Assembly (NCBI RefSeq): GCF_026278345.1 | Contig: NZ_CP111085.1 | Location: forward strand, 3,613,501 to 3,677,500 | Length of the DNA stretch: 64,000 bases | Direction: 5' to 3' | Source of the DNA: Tellurirhabdus rosea | GTDB taxonomy: Bacteria > Bacteroidota > Bacteroidia > Cytophagales > Spirosomataceae | Part shown: positions 48,006 to 57,403 of the stretch, one piece after another | Layout of the letters: the number at the start of each line of letters is the position of its first letter | Position numbering within the stretch: position 1 is the stretch's first letter | Position numbers and translations under genes: made by a program | Notes under the pieces: generated by a model | What the model saw: the letters and a program-made list of their open reading frames with translations, nothing else | Databases searched by the model: none | Told to the model about the DNA's origin: nothing

Positions 48006-49316
48006 ATGAGGGTCGGGTTCCATACCGTTACGGAGGCTCTGCGGGGCCTGCCCTACCGCCTGCTGCTGGGTTATGGGCTGTTTGTGGGGGTTAATCAGGC
48101 CATGCCCCTGCTGATTGGCCAGCGCATTTCCCAGTTGCATTCGGTAGAAAGCGTCGGCGTGCATGCGCTGCTGCTGGGCTACGTGGCGGTATGGACCGTT
48201 CTGACCACCCTGGGCGCGCCGCCCGCGCTGATCCGCTATCTTTCCCGCCCCGATTCCCCCGAAAAGGCCGCTTACCTGACGGCGACGCTGGCGCTGGTGG
48301 TCGGTGCCGGTGGTCTGGTAAGCGGATTTCTTCACGCTTTGCCGGAACCCGTCGGGAGCTTCTTTTTCCCGGCGAAGCTGATGACTCCGGAACTGCTGGC
48401 ACTGGCGCACGGCTATCTGATTCTGTTCTCCGTCGAAACGGTCCTGACGGCTGCGCTGGTCGCTTACCGACGGTATTCTGCGTTGCTGGGAATGGCCGCC
48501 TGCCGCACTGCCGTTGTGGCTTTGCTGCTCTTTGGGTCCCGGCCCGGACTTGAACAAATCTGGTGGATTCTCGACGGAAGCTCGTTCGGGTTCTGTTTGT
48601 GCAGTTTTCTGGTTCTTGCCATTGAAAAAGACGGCCTTTCGTTTGCTTGTTTAAGCAATAGACAATTTCGCCTTGTCCTTTCGGACTGCCAGCCGCTCCT
48701 CCTTGCTTCGCTGCTGGTCAGTTCGGCCACCTTCGCGAGTGTCCGGCTGGTGGCCAGTTGGCCGGGAGGAGTGGCGGCGGTGGGGTTTTACACGCTTTGC
48801 CGGCAACTGTCCAACCTGAACAGTACGCTGGTCAACCAGTTCAATCAGGCTCTTTTTCCGTTGTGGAATGCCCTGTACGGGAGCCAGGGTTATCGTCCGC
48901 TGCTGCGGAATAGTTTTGTCATGGGGCTGTTGCTGGCCGTTATGGGTTGTCTGGTTTTGCTGCTGGCCGGACCGCTGATCTTCAGGGCCTACGGCTGGGC
49001 GCCAACGTGGACAAACAGAGTAGTGTACTGGCTGACCATCTTCGGCGGCGTTCCTGCGGTGCTGAATCAGTTTTACGGAAACGAACTGCTGGTCAAAGGC
49101 CGCTACCGGGTCCGGCTGACGGCCGATCTGCTTTTCTCACTGGTGCTGGTCGGAATCTGCGGCCTGCTCGCGCCCGGGTTGCCCGATTTCAGTCTGGTGC
49201 TTGCTCATCTGCTGGGGCTGGGATGTGCGGTCGGCTTTCTGGGGTGGGTCCGGAAACGAAAAGCGCGGTTGAAGCGGGCAGCAAATGGGGACGTTAGCTT
49301 AACCGGCGCCCGATGA
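48006..49316 (+). CDS. Polysaccharide flippase-like membrane protein (Wzx type)
   Basis: The 436-residue protein has about twelve hydrophobic segments and the general MOP-type layout (GLFVGVNQAMPLLIGQRIS, LGAPPALIRYLSRPDSPEKA, TLVNQFNQALFPLWNALYG in a later loop). Its start codon directly follows the preceding stop. Sequence similarity to the locus A flippase is low by eye. It would export the lipid-linked repeat unit of locus B. Flippases diverge strongly, so the call leans on topology and context. Confidence 0.78.
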   Translation: MRVGFHTVTEALRGLPYRLLLGYGLFVGVNQAMPLLIGQRISQLHSVESVGVHALLLGYVAVWTVLTTLGAPPALIRYLSRPDSPEKAAYLTATLALVVGAGGLVSGFLHALPEPVGSFFFPAKLMTPELLALAHGYLILFSVETVLTAALVAYRRYSALLGMAACRTAVVALLLFGSRPGLEQIWWILDGSSFGFCLCSFLVLAIEKDGLSFACLSNRQFRLVLSDCQPLLLASLLVSSATFASVRLVASWPGGVAAVGFYTLCRQLSNLNSTLVNQFNQALFPLWNALYGSQGYRPLLRNSFVMGLLLAVMGCLVLLLAGPLIFRAYGWAPTWTNRVVYWLTIFGGVPAVLNQFYGNELLVKGRYRVRLTADLLFSLVLVGICGLLAPGLPDFSLVLAHLLGLGCAVGFLGWVRKRKARLKRAANGDVSLTGAR

Positions 49317-50722
49317 TGCTCAGCAAACCCAGCCTTCGTCAGACCGAAAGACTCAGTAGCCTCTCGCTGCTCCTGCTGACCCTTTTTTATCTGGGGCTGA
49401 CCGTTGACGAGTTCCCGAACGATGGAGTTGGACCGACAATGTGCGTCCTTCCGCTTCTGTTCTGGACGGCGCAAAGCTGGTTTCCGGCGTTTCGAAGCGA
49501 TCCGGAGCTGTTGACGCCCAAAAACGTCATGCTGTTTATTTTTTTGAATAAGCTGGTCCTGATTCCGTTCGAAATCATCATCTGGGGCAATCTAGCTCCT
49601 AAATTTGAACCGCTGAAAAGTCCAATGCAAACCGAAGTAGGAGTCGTTGGACTGGCCTTTTTCGCGTTTGTGATGGGGTGGGCGTACCGCGCCCGGCAAA
49701 AGCCAGGGTCGCCCGACCCGGCACAACCCGGGAACGGGCGGGGCAGGCTGGCGTGGGGTTATCTGGGAATCGGGGTTTGGGCGGTTCTCTTCCAGTACGG
49801 TTCTCTAACGGGGTATTTTTCCCGGGCCATTCTGAAGGAATCGGCCGAAACGTTCAATCTGGAGGCGGGCGGTAGTCTGCTGGGGCTGCTGGCCAACCTC
49901 GGAGCCCGGTTTCTGCCCTTTGCGGTGATGCTTTTCTGGCTGAATGATAAGCGGGACGAACCGCCTTCCTGCCCGCGAAACCTCGTTTTTACCGGCTTAT
50001 GCCTGCTGGCGTCGCTGCACAGCAACCGGGCCAACATTCTGTATCCGGTGCTGACCTTCGCCGGGGTGGCGTTCGGGGCGTGGCGGGTGCGGCACAAACT
50101 GCTGGTGCTGCTGCTGGCCGTTCCGGCGATTGTGCTGGTCTTTTTCTTCGGACTGGTCCGGTCGCTGCGGGAGTTTGCCTGGAGCGAGGTGCCCGGTCTG
50201 ATTCGCCTGTTTATCGAGAACATCAGCTACGTCCCGATGGCCCATCAGGTCTATTTTGGAACGCCTTACCAGATAACACCGCTCCTGCGGGTCAATGCCG
50301 ACTTCTACGGCCCCACGCTGCTTTCGTCTTTCCTGTTTCCCGTGCCGGTCCTCGGCAAATCCTTCCGGGACACCAGCGGCGTCATGGTCTACAACGGGGA
50401 GATTTACGGGACGGTCATCCACCCCGATCAGGTGATTCCGGTCAGCGGCGAATTTTATTACAACGGAGGATTCCCGGCGGTATTCCTGAGCCATCTGGCA
50501 ATCGGCTACGCTTATTGCTTTCTCGATCAGCGGTTCAAACAAAATCTTGGCGCAAACCAAGCGTCTGCCTTCGCCTGGTTTTATCTGGCGCTGCTCTTCA
50601 ACGCGACGATTTTTCTCAGTCTTTCCGTTCTGGTGCAGTTCCTGATTTATTCGGCCGCCCCGGCTTTGCTGCTGTTGCTGATTAACCGGTTTTATTCCCC
50701 ACTTGCTGCCGCCCGCTCATGA
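49313..50722 (+). CDS. Repeat-unit polymerase-like membrane protein (Wzy type)
   Basis: The 469-residue protein has about ten to twelve membrane helices with a large soluble loop near 320-400 (TPYQITPLLRVNADFYGPTL, FRDTSGVMVYNGEIYGTVIH, PVSGEFYYNGGFPAVF). This layout suits oligosaccharide repeat-unit polymerases of the OppA/Wzy kind. It overlaps the flippase stop by 4 nt and the next gene by 4 nt, so translation is coupled. It is unrelated by eye to the polymerase at 970-2226. Confidence 0.78.
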   Translation: MMLSKPSLRQTERLSSLSLLLLTLFYLGLTVDEFPNDGVGPTMCVLPLLFWTAQSWFPAFRSDPELLTPKNVMLFIFLNKLVLIPFEIIIWGNLAPKFEPLKSPMQTEVGVVGLAFFAFVMGWAYRARQKPGSPDPAQPGNGRGRLAWGYLGIGVWAVLFQYGSLTGYFSRAILKESAETFNLEAGGSLLGLLANLGARFLPFAVMLFWLNDKRDEPPSCPRNLVFTGLCLLASLHSNRANILYPVLTFAGVAFGAWRVRHKLLVLLLAVPAIVLVFFFGLVRSLREFAWSEVPGLIRLFIENISYVPMAHQVYFGTPYQITPLLRVNADFYGPTLLSSFLFPVPVLGKSFRDTSGVMVYNGEIYGTVIHPDQVIPVSGEFYYNGGFPAVFLSHLAIGYAYCFLDQRFKQNLGANQASAFAWFYLALLFNATIFLSLSVLVQFLIYSAAPALLLLLINRFYSPLAAARS

Positions 50723-51873
50723 ACATTCTGCTGATCGGCCAATCCTACTGGCCCAGAAAAAATGGAATCTCAACGGTCCTGACGACGCTGGCCGAGGGCC
50801 TTGCCCGGCGCGGCCATGCGGTGGACGTGGCGACCGAACACGAACCTGCCCGACAGGCGACAACGCATCGGGGCGTGCGGATTCATTCGTTTCGGGTCAG
50901 CGGCAACGGCATGACGGGCATGCGGGGCGAGGTGGCGGCGTTCCGGCAATTTGTCGAAGCCGGTTGCTGGGACCTTCAGCACCACCACGCCTGCCAGATC
51001 TGGTCCTTCGACGCTCTGGCCGACTGGCTGCCTCGCCGCCAACGGCCGGTGGTCGTAACGCCGCACGGGTTTTCCCAACTGAACAACCCCGCCTGGCGAC
51101 CGTATTTTGAGCAGTTCCGGCAACTGCTGGAGCATGTGGATGCGGTGACCTGTCTTTCCGAAACGTTTGAAGAAGTGCCTTTTCTGAAACGCCTGGGCTA
51201 CGCCCGCTACGAGGTGATCGGCAACGGGGTCGATCGGGACGAGGTCGAGAAATTGCCGGTCCGGAATCTCCGCCGCGACTGGGGCCTGAGCGGCCGTTTC
51301 TGGACGCTGAACGTCTCGAATCATCTCCGGCTCAAAGGCCACCGCACGCTGTACGACCTTGCCCGGCGAGTGCCCGACATAGAGGTAGTCAACGTTGGCA
51401 ACCCGCACTATCCCGAGCGGTTTGGCCTCGGCAGGCTTGGGCTGAAGTCGCCCTGCACCTACGAATGTGCCCTGCAGGCGAAACTGATTCCCAATTTCTG
51501 GACAAAACCCGGTTCCGACCGGCAAACCGTGCTGAGTGCCTACCGACAGGCCGACGTGTTTGTGCTGCCCTCTACGCGCGAAGCCTCGCCCGTGGTGCTG
51601 CTGGAGGCGATGGCGGCGGGCCTGCCCTGGGTTTCGTTCGACGTGGGCGACGTGCGGGAGCATCGCGGGGGACTCGTGGTTTCCTCCGTTGAAGAAATGG
51701 CGGAAGCGGTGCAGGCCATTCGGCACGATAGGGCTCTGGCGCGAGGGTTAGCGGAGGCGGGCGCTTCCCACGTCCGGACTCGTCACGATCTGGAGAAAAT
51801 CGTTGGGCAATACGCGGCTCTTTATCAACGGCTTGTTGCCCTCCGGCTTCCGGTCCGAATCAAGGCATCATGA
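50719..51873 (+). CDS. Glycosyltransferase, family 4
   Basis: The 384-residue GT-B protein begins MNILLIGQSYWPRKNGISTV, typical of GT4. The C-terminal donor-binding domain has FVLPSTREASPVVLLEAMAAGLPWVSF, with the EX7E-type glutamates. GNGVDRDEVEKLPV starts the second Rossmann domain. It would add one sugar, of unknown type, to the lipid-linked repeat unit on the cytoplasmic face. It overlaps both neighbours by 4 nt. Confidence 0.92.
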   Translation: MNILLIGQSYWPRKNGISTVLTTLAEGLARRGHAVDVATEHEPARQATTHRGVRIHSFRVSGNGMTGMRGEVAAFRQFVEAGCWDLQHHHACQIWSFDALADWLPRRQRPVVVTPHGFSQLNNPAWRPYFEQFRQLLEHVDAVTCLSETFEEVPFLKRLGYARYEVIGNGVDRDEVEKLPVRNLRRDWGLSGRFWTLNVSNHLRLKGHRTLYDLARRVPDIEVVNVGNPHYPERFGLGRLGLKSPCTYECALQAKLIPNFWTKPGSDRQTVLSAYRQADVFVLPSTREASPVVLLEAMAAGLPWVSFDVGDVREHRGGLVVSSVEEMAEAVQAIRHDRALARGLAEAGASHVRTRHDLEKIVGQYAALYQRLVALRLPVRIKAS

Positions 51874-52766
51874 TCGTCACCGAGTTGAACGGCGGACTGG
51901 GCAACCAGCTTTTCCAGTACGCGCTGGGGCGGTACCTGGCCGAAAGGCATCGGACGGAGCTTTGGCTGGACAATGGATTTCTGTTGCAGCAGTCCAGCGG
52001 CCCGGACTCGTCGGCGCGCCGGACCTTTGCCCTGGATGGGTTTACCATCGACCCCAAAATGGCTCCGTCGGCCGTTACCCGCCGGTATGGTCTCCGGCCG
52101 ACCCGGGCGGGGCGGGTTTGGGGGCGGGTCAGAAACACCTTTTTCAACCGGGGACCGCTTACGTACCTGGCCGAGCGGACGCCTTTTCGGGCTGATTCGC
52201 GCGTGTTGCAGGCCCCCGACAACAGCTACCTGAGCGGGTACTGGCAAAGCCGGGCCTACGTGGACCCCATCGCGGCCGTGCTCCGGCAGGAACTGGTTTT
52301 TCGGGAAGCCTTACCCCCGGTCGCCGGAGAACTGGCCGAACAGATTCGCGGGGCCGAAGCCGTCTGCCTGCACGTCCGGCGGGGCGATTTTGTGAATAAT
52401 GCCCGCCATCAGGTCACCGAGCCGGCTTATTTCTACCGGGCCGAAGAGGTGCTGAAACAGCGGCTGGAGCGGCCGACGCTTTTTGTCTTTTCGGATGATA
52501 TGGACTGGTGCCGAACGAACCTGCGCTTTCGGCTGCCCGCCGTGTACGCCGCCGAAGAGCACAGCCTTCCGGGCGGACCGATTCATTTTCAGCTGATGAC
52601 CTTATGTCGGCATTTTGTCATTCCAAATAGCACCTTTTCGTGGTGGGCGGCTTTTCTCGGCCGTAAGGCGGATTCGCTGGTGGTCGCGCCGCGCCTCTGG
52701 CTGCGTGAAAAAGGCCGGAGCGTGACGGCCCCGGAATTGAAATACCCGCACTGGATAGAACTGTAG
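51870..52766 (+). CDS. Glycosyltransferase, family 11 (alpha-1,2-fucosyltransferase-like)
   Basis: The 298-residue protein shows GT11 motifs: MIVTELNGGLGNQLFQYALG at the N-terminus, VCLHVRRGDFVNN (the HxRRxD donor-binding motif) near 165 and PNSTFSWWAAFLG near 250. Such enzymes usually transfer L-fucose from GDP-fucose in alpha-1,2 linkage, so the locus B polymer may carry fucose. No GDP-fucose synthesis genes are in the window. It overlaps the preceding GT4 gene by 4 nt. Confidence 0.92.
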   Translation: MIVTELNGGLGNQLFQYALGRYLAERHRTELWLDNGFLLQQSSGPDSSARRTFALDGFTIDPKMAPSAVTRRYGLRPTRAGRVWGRVRNTFFNRGPLTYLAERTPFRADSRVLQAPDNSYLSGYWQSRAYVDPIAAVLRQELVFREALPPVAGELAEQIRGAEAVCLHVRRGDFVNNARHQVTEPAYFYRAEEVLKQRLERPTLFVFSDDMDWCRTNLRFRLPAVYAAEEHSLPGGPIHFQLMTLCRHFVIPNSTFSWWAAFLGRKADSLVVAPRLWLREKGRSVTAPELKYPHWIEL

Positions 52767-52787
52767 GCCCACTAATCGACAAAACCC

Positions 52788-54869
52788 ATGACGCCCAGAG
52801 CACCGACCGTAACCATAGGATTGCCGTTCTACAATGCCGCGGCCTACCTCGACAACGCCATTCAATCCGTGGTCAATCAGACTTTTTCGGACTGGGAAAT
52901 GATTCTGCTGGACGACGGCTCCACCGACGGAAGTGCCGCCGTTGCCCGGCGCTGGGCCAGCGACCCTCGCATCCGGCTGATTCTGGACGGACAGAACGAG
53001 GGATTGCCCGCTCGCCTGAATCAGATTGCCCGACTGGCCCGGGGGCGCTATCTGGCGCGAATGGACGCCGACGACGTGATGGCTCCGCACCGGCTGGCAA
53101 CGCAGGTGGATTTTCTGGAAAGCAGCCCCGAAACGCATCTGGTGGCCTCTTTTGCCTACGTCATCGACACCCGGAACCGGGTCTACGGCTTTCGTGGCCG
53201 GGTAAAGCTGCCGGAAACCCTGCGGGAAGCCATCCGAGCTACGGCCATCATTCACCCAACCGTGATGGCCCGGCGCGAGTGGTTCCTGCAACATCCGTAC
53301 GACCCGGCCTGGCGACGGTCGCAGGACCAGGAATTGTGGTTGCGGACGCTGTTTACCTCCCAATTTGCCGTAATACCGCAGCCCCTGCTGTTCTACCGGG
53401 AGCGCGGTTTGCCGTACGCCGCGAAATATCGCCGGACGGCGGCTGAACTGCAGCGGCTGGTCGTCCGGTACCGGCCCCGGCTCAGTGGGCCGACCGTCGC
53501 GTATTATTGGTTGCTGTTTAGTCTGAAAAGTTTCCTGTACACGCTGCTCAGCCGGCTGAAGCTGGAAAGCTGGCTGCTCCACCGACGCAACCGAACGCTG
53601 TCGCCCGAAGAAAGGAGGGAGGCCGAAACGCTGTTGCGCCGCGGTCTTAAACGGGGCGATACCGGGCCGACGAAGCCAGCGCCCGCGGTTGTCGTCACCC
53701 AGCTTTTCAGCGTTCCCGAGTCGCTGCTGTTTCTGGAAGGACAGATTCCGTATTTCCGAGAGCAGGGCTTCGAGGTGGAAGTCATGTGCGCGCCGGGCCA
53801 GGCGGCCCGGGAGTTTGCAGCCCGGACCCAGTGCCGTCTGACGCCTGTTCCTTTCCGCCGAACCCTTTCTCCGCTGTTGGACCTGCGCTGCCTGTTTCGG
53901 GTGTATCGGCATTTTCAGGAATCCCGGCCCCGCATCGTCCACGCCAACACCCCGAAAGCCGGACTACTGGGCATGCTGGCGGCCCGGCTGGCGGGCGTAC
54001 CCGTCCGGGTCTACGAACTGCACGGATTGCCGCTGGAAAGCCAGCGCGGACCGATGCGCCGGGTGCTCTGGCTGACGGAATGGGTGAGCTGCCGGGTAGC
54101 TACCGTCGTGCTGGCCGTCAGCCCGTCGCTGAAAAAGCAGGCCCTGCATTACCGGCTGGTGACTCCGCAGAAAATTCAGGTGCTGGAAAACGGAAGTTGC
54201 AACGGCGTGGAGGCGGTGACCCGGTTTAATCCCGAACGGATTGACCCTGCCGACGTGGCGGAGCTTCGCCGGAACCTGCGGCTATCCGGCCGGGTCATCG
54301 GCTTCATCGGCCGACTGACGCGCGACAAGGGCCTCTCTGAACTGGTCGAAGCCTGGGCCGTCCTGCGTAGCCGATACCCGGACCTGACGCTGTTGCTCAT
54401 TGGCGCGCCCGAACTGGGGTCGCTCAAGAAGGCTCCGCAGATAACGGCCTGGCTGGCCGACAGCCGGGTCCGCTGCCTGGGTTTTGTGCCGGACATCGAG
54501 CGGTATTACGCGCTGCTGGACGTTCTGGTGCTGCCAACCTACCGCGAAGGCCTGCCCCAGGTGCTGCTCGAAGCCGCCGCGATGCGGGTGCCGGTGGTAG
54601 CCAGCCGGGTGACGGGCGCTGTGGATGCGGTGGTGGAGCAGCAGACGGGCCTTTTCTGCGAACCGTTTTCGTCCGGGAGTCTGGTGCGGATGGTCGGCCG
54701 CTATCTGGAAGACCCGGAGTTGGCCAGAAAACACGGGGAGGCCGCCCGCCAGCGCGTCCTCGACCGCTACTCACCGCCCGCCATCTGGGCGGCCAAATAC
54801 CGGCTTTACTGCCAGCTACTCGACGCCAAAGGAAGCCCTTCGCAGCCCATCGAACCCGTCACGGCATGA
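52788..54869 (+). CDS. Bifunctional glycosyltransferase: GT2 fused to GT4
   Basis: The 693-residue protein joins two complete enzymes. Residues 1-280 are GT2 (VTIGLPFYNAAAYLDNAI, LLDDGSTDGS, YLARMDADDVMAPHRL with the DxD site, then a QDQELWLR-type acceptor motif). Residues 300-680 are GT4 (VVVTQLFSVPESLLFLEGQI, HANTPKAGLLGMLAARLAG, FIGRLTRDKGLSELVEAW, LPTYREGLPQVLLEAAAMRV). The helical joint is near 250-295. It would add two successive sugars. It starts 21 nt after the GT11 gene and overlaps the next gene by 4 nt. Confidence 0.9.
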   Translation: MTPRAPTVTIGLPFYNAAAYLDNAIQSVVNQTFSDWEMILLDDGSTDGSAAVARRWASDPRIRLILDGQNEGLPARLNQIARLARGRYLARMDADDVMAPHRLATQVDFLESSPETHLVASFAYVIDTRNRVYGFRGRVKLPETLREAIRATAIIHPTVMARREWFLQHPYDPAWRRSQDQELWLRTLFTSQFAVIPQPLLFYRERGLPYAAKYRRTAAELQRLVVRYRPRLSGPTVAYYWLLFSLKSFLYTLLSRLKLESWLLHRRNRTLSPEERREAETLLRRGLKRGDTGPTKPAPAVVVTQLFSVPESLLFLEGQIPYFREQGFEVEVMCAPGQAAREFAARTQCRLTPVPFRRTLSPLLDLRCLFRVYRHFQESRPRIVHANTPKAGLLGMLAARLAGVPVRVYELHGLPLESQRGPMRRVLWLTEWVSCRVATVVLAVSPSLKKQALHYRLVTPQKIQVLENGSCNGVEAVTRFNPERIDPADVAELRRNLRLSGRVIGFIGRLTRDKGLSELVEAWAVLRSRYPDLTLLLIGAPELGSLKKAPQITAWLADSRVRCLGFVPDIERYYALLDVLVLPTYREGLPQVLLEAAAMRVPVVASRVTGAVDAVVEQQTGLFCEPFSSGSLVRMVGRYLEDPELARKHGEAARQRVLDRYSPPAIWAAKYRLYCQLLDAKGSPSQPIEPVTA

Positions 54870-56143
54870 AAGTCCTGCTGATTCACCAGTTTTTTCTGCC
54901 ACCGGAAGAGGCGGGCGGCCAGCGCTGGAACGAAACCAGCCGACTCTGGGCCACGAAAGGACATGCCGTTACGGTCATTGCGGGCATGGTTCACTACGGA
55001 CGGGGCCGGAAATACGCCCACTGCCGGGGTCGCTGGGTGGTGGAAGAACACCCGGCGCCGGGCCTGCGGGTCATCCGGACCCATGTTTCAGACTGGTACA
55101 ACCGCAACTGGGTCGGTCGGCTCTGGGGCTATGCCACTTTTCTGGCGTCCGGCTTCTGGGCGGCTCTTTTCCGGCTGCGGGAATCCTGCGATGTGGTGCT
55201 GGTGACCTCGCCGCCGCTGCTGCTCGGCCTGCTCGGCGTTGCCGTGGCCCGCTGGAAACGCCGCCCGCTGGTGACCGAAATCCGCGACCTGTGGCCCGAT
55301 GCGCCAGTGCAGATGGGCGTCCTGAAAAATCGGTGGCTGGCGGGTCTCGCTTACGGCCTCGAACGGTGGCTGTATCGCCAGTCGGACCGGATCGTTGTCC
55401 TGACGCCGGGCTTCCGGCAGGTCCTGATCGAGCAGAAAGGCGTTTCCCCGGAGAAAATAGCCGTTCTGCCCAATGCCGCCGACTTTCACCTGACCGACCC
55501 GCTGCTCCAGTCGTTCGACCGAGCGGCGTTCCGTCGGGCGGCGTTCCGTCGGGCGGCGTTCCGTCGGGAAGAACCGGGGCACGAAGGCGGCTTCCGGGTG
55601 GTTTATGCCGGGGCGCTGGGGCGGGCCAACCGGCTGGAGCCGTTGCTGGAAGCCGCCCGTTTGCTGAAAGACGAACCCGTGGAATTTCTGCTGATCGGCG
55701 ACGGCATGGAAAGGCCGCAGCTCGAACGCCGGGCCCGCGAGGCCCAACTGACCAACGTGCGGTTTCTGCCGTTCCTGCCCCGGGAAGAAGCGTTTCGCTG
55801 CATTCTGGCGGCGGACTTGGGGGTCGTGACGATGCAGCCGCAGCCGGTTTTCCGGACGATGTACGCCAACAAAATGTTCGAATACATGGCCGCCCGCAAG
55901 CCGGTGCTGATGGCCATCGACGGACTTTCCCGCGAATTGATCGAAAAAGCCGGGGCGGGCGTGTTCGTGCAGCCGGACAACCCGGACGACTGGGCCGAAA
56001 AAATCCGGGAGTACGTTACTTTTCCCGAAAAAGGCATCCTACAGGGTAAGAACGGCTACGCCTACGCACAGGCGCATTTCGACCGGACGATGATTGCCCA
56101 ACAATATCTGGAACTGATTCAGCATGTATCCAAAAGGCGGTAA
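54866..56143 (+). CDS. Glycosyltransferase, family 4 (WbuB-like)
   Basis: The 425-residue protein starts MKVLLIHQFFLPPEEAGGQR and has VTSPPLLLGLLGVAVARWKRRPLVTEIRDLWPDAP, a pattern of WbuB-type GT4 enzymes. The donor domain follows (RVVYAGALGRANRLEPLLEAA, FRTMYANKMFEYMAARKPVL). Between the two Rossmann domains, residues 220-234, is a tandem AAFRR x3 from a DNA repeat. It overlaps the next gene by 20 nt. WbuB adds L-FucNAc in E. coli O26, but the sugar here is unknown. Confidence 0.9.
   Translation: MKVLLIHQFFLPPEEAGGQRWNETSRLWATKGHAVTVIAGMVHYGRGRKYAHCRGRWVVEEHPAPGLRVIRTHVSDWYNRNWVGRLWGYATFLASGFWAALFRLRESCDVVLVTSPPLLLGLLGVAVARWKRRPLVTEIRDLWPDAPVQMGVLKNRWLAGLAYGLERWLYRQSDRIVVLTPGFRQVLIEQKGVSPEKIAVLPNAADFHLTDPLLQSFDRAAFRRAAFRRAAFRREEPGHEGGFRVVYAGALGRANRLEPLLEAARLLKDEPVEFLLIGDGMERPQLERRAREAQLTNVRFLPFLPREEAFRCILAADLGVVTMQPQPVFRTMYANKMFEYMAARKPVLMAIDGLSRELIEKAGAGVFVQPDNPDDWAEKIREYVTFPEKGILQGKNGYAYAQAHFDRTMIAQQYLELIQHVSKRR
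55523..55567. repeat. Three exact 15-bp tandem repeats inside a glycosyltransferase gene
   Basis: Three identical copies of GCGGCGTTCCGTCGG follow one another, encoding (AAFRR)x3 in the interdomain linker. The unit is a multiple of three, so slippage would change length without frameshift. Confidence 0.95.
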
Positions 56144-56729
56144 ACGATTGCTGGACCTGGCTGCGGCGACCCTTCTCCTCGCGCTGCTGTGGCCCGTGCT
56201 GCTGGCACTGATGCTGTGGCTGGCGGTCACTGCTGGCGGCAACCCTTTTTTTCGTCAGAAACGACCGGGGAAAAACGGCCGGATTTTCGGTGTCCTGAAA
56301 CTGCGAACCATGAACGATCGGCGCGGCCCGACCGGCGAACTGCTGCCTGACAGCCAGCGGCTGACGCCCATCGGCCGCTGGCTTCGGAAAACGTCTCTGG
56401 ACGAACTGCCGCAGCTCTGGAACGTCCTGCGCGGAGACATGAGCCTCGTGGGGCCGCGGCCCCTGCTGGTGGAGTATCTGCCGCTGTACTCCGACCGGCA
56501 GCGGAGGAGGCATGAGGTTCGCCCCGGCATTACGGGCTGGGCGCAGGTGAATGGCCGCAACGCCCTTGCGTGGACGGCCAAATTTGAACACGATATCTGG
56601 TACGTGGAAAATCTGTCGCTGAAAACGGACCTGCTGATTCTGGGCCTCACCCTCCGGAAAGTGCTCCGGGCGGAAGGCGTCAACGCCGATTCCAGCACGA
56701 CGATGGAGCGTTTTTCGGGCAATTTCTGA
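56124..56729 (+). CDS. Initiating sugar-phosphate transferase (PglC-like)
   Basis: The 201-residue protein fits the small monotopic phosphoglycosyl transferases. One N-terminal hydrophobic helix (LLDLAAATLLLALLWPVLLAL) precedes PFFRQKRPGKNGRIFGVLKLRTM and TSLDELPQLWNVLRGDMSLVGPRPLLVEYL, which carry the catalytic DE pair (in LDELPQ). VRPGITGWAQVNGRNAL follows. It transfers a sugar-1-phosphate to undecaprenyl phosphate to start the repeat unit. With PglD- and PglE-like genes next, the sugar is probably a diacetamido-trideoxyhexose; that is inference. Confidence 0.93.
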   Translation: MYPKGGKRLLDLAAATLLLALLWPVLLALMLWLAVTAGGNPFFRQKRPGKNGRIFGVLKLRTMNDRRGPTGELLPDSQRLTPIGRWLRKTSLDELPQLWNVLRGDMSLVGPRPLLVEYLPLYSDRQRRRHEVRPGITGWAQVNGRNALAWTAKFEHDIWYVENLSLKTDLLILGLTLRKVLRAEGVNADSSTTMERFSGNF

Positions 56730-56740
56730 CTCGATTTTTT

Positions 56741-57403
56741 ATGAAAAAAGACATTGCCATCTACGGCGCGGGCGGTCTGGGAAGAGAAATCCTGATGCTT
56801 ATTCAGCAGATCAATGCGCTGCGGGGCGAGACTTGGAGCATGATCGGGTTTTTCGATGATGGGCTAGCCGCCGGGCAACTGATTCACGGCTACCCGGTCC
56901 TAGGCGGAATAGCCGAGCTGAACGGGCATCCGGGGCCGCTGGCGGTCGTGGTGGCCGTAGGCAATCCGGGGGTGAAACGCCGCCTGGTGGCTGCCATCCG
57001 GTCGCCGGTGGTTTTCTTTCCCAGCCTGATTCACCCGTCGGTAGCCCTGTTCGACTTCCAGCAGGTGACGGTGGGGGCGGGCTGCCTCGTGTGCGCGGGA
57101 ACGACGCTGACCGTGGACATTGTCCTCGGCTGCCATGTGCTGCTCAATCTGCACTGCACGGTCGGGCACGACAGCCGCATCGGAGACTTTTGTTCGCTGA
57201 TGCCGTCGGTAAACGTTTCGGGCGATGTAAAGCTGGACGAAGCGGTCTACGTCGGCACCGGCGCCAGCCTCATCAACGGAGTGGCCGTAGGCCGGAATGC
57301 CGTGGTGGGCGCGGGCGCGGTGGTGGTCCGGTCCTTACCGGCCGACTGCACGGCTACGGGTATCCCGGCCCGACCCATCAAGTTTCACGCTGTTTCTGCA
57401 TGA
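56741..57403 (+). CDS. Sugar O-/N-acetyltransferase (PglD/NeuD-like)
   Basis: The 220-residue protein has an N-terminal Rossmann-like domain (IAIYGAGGLGREILMLI) and C-terminal hexapeptide repeats. LNLHCTVGHDSRIGDFCSLM contains the family histidine of the GHD motif, and the tail IPARPIKF closes the helix. PglD acetylates the 4-amino group of UDP-4-amino-trideoxy-GlcNAc. It precedes a PglE-like aminotransferase with an ATGA overlap. The specific substrate is inferred from neighbours. Confidence 0.9.
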   Translation: MKKDIAIYGAGGLGREILMLIQQINALRGETWSMIGFFDDGLAAGQLIHGYPVLGGIAELNGHPGPLAVVVAVGNPGVKRRLVAAIRSPVVFFPSLIHPSVALFDFQQVTVGAGCLVCAGTTLTVDIVLGCHVLLNLHCTVGHDSRIGDFCSLMPSVNVSGDVKLDEAVYVGTGASLINGVAVGRNAVVGAGAVVVRSLPADCTATGIPARPIKFHAVSA

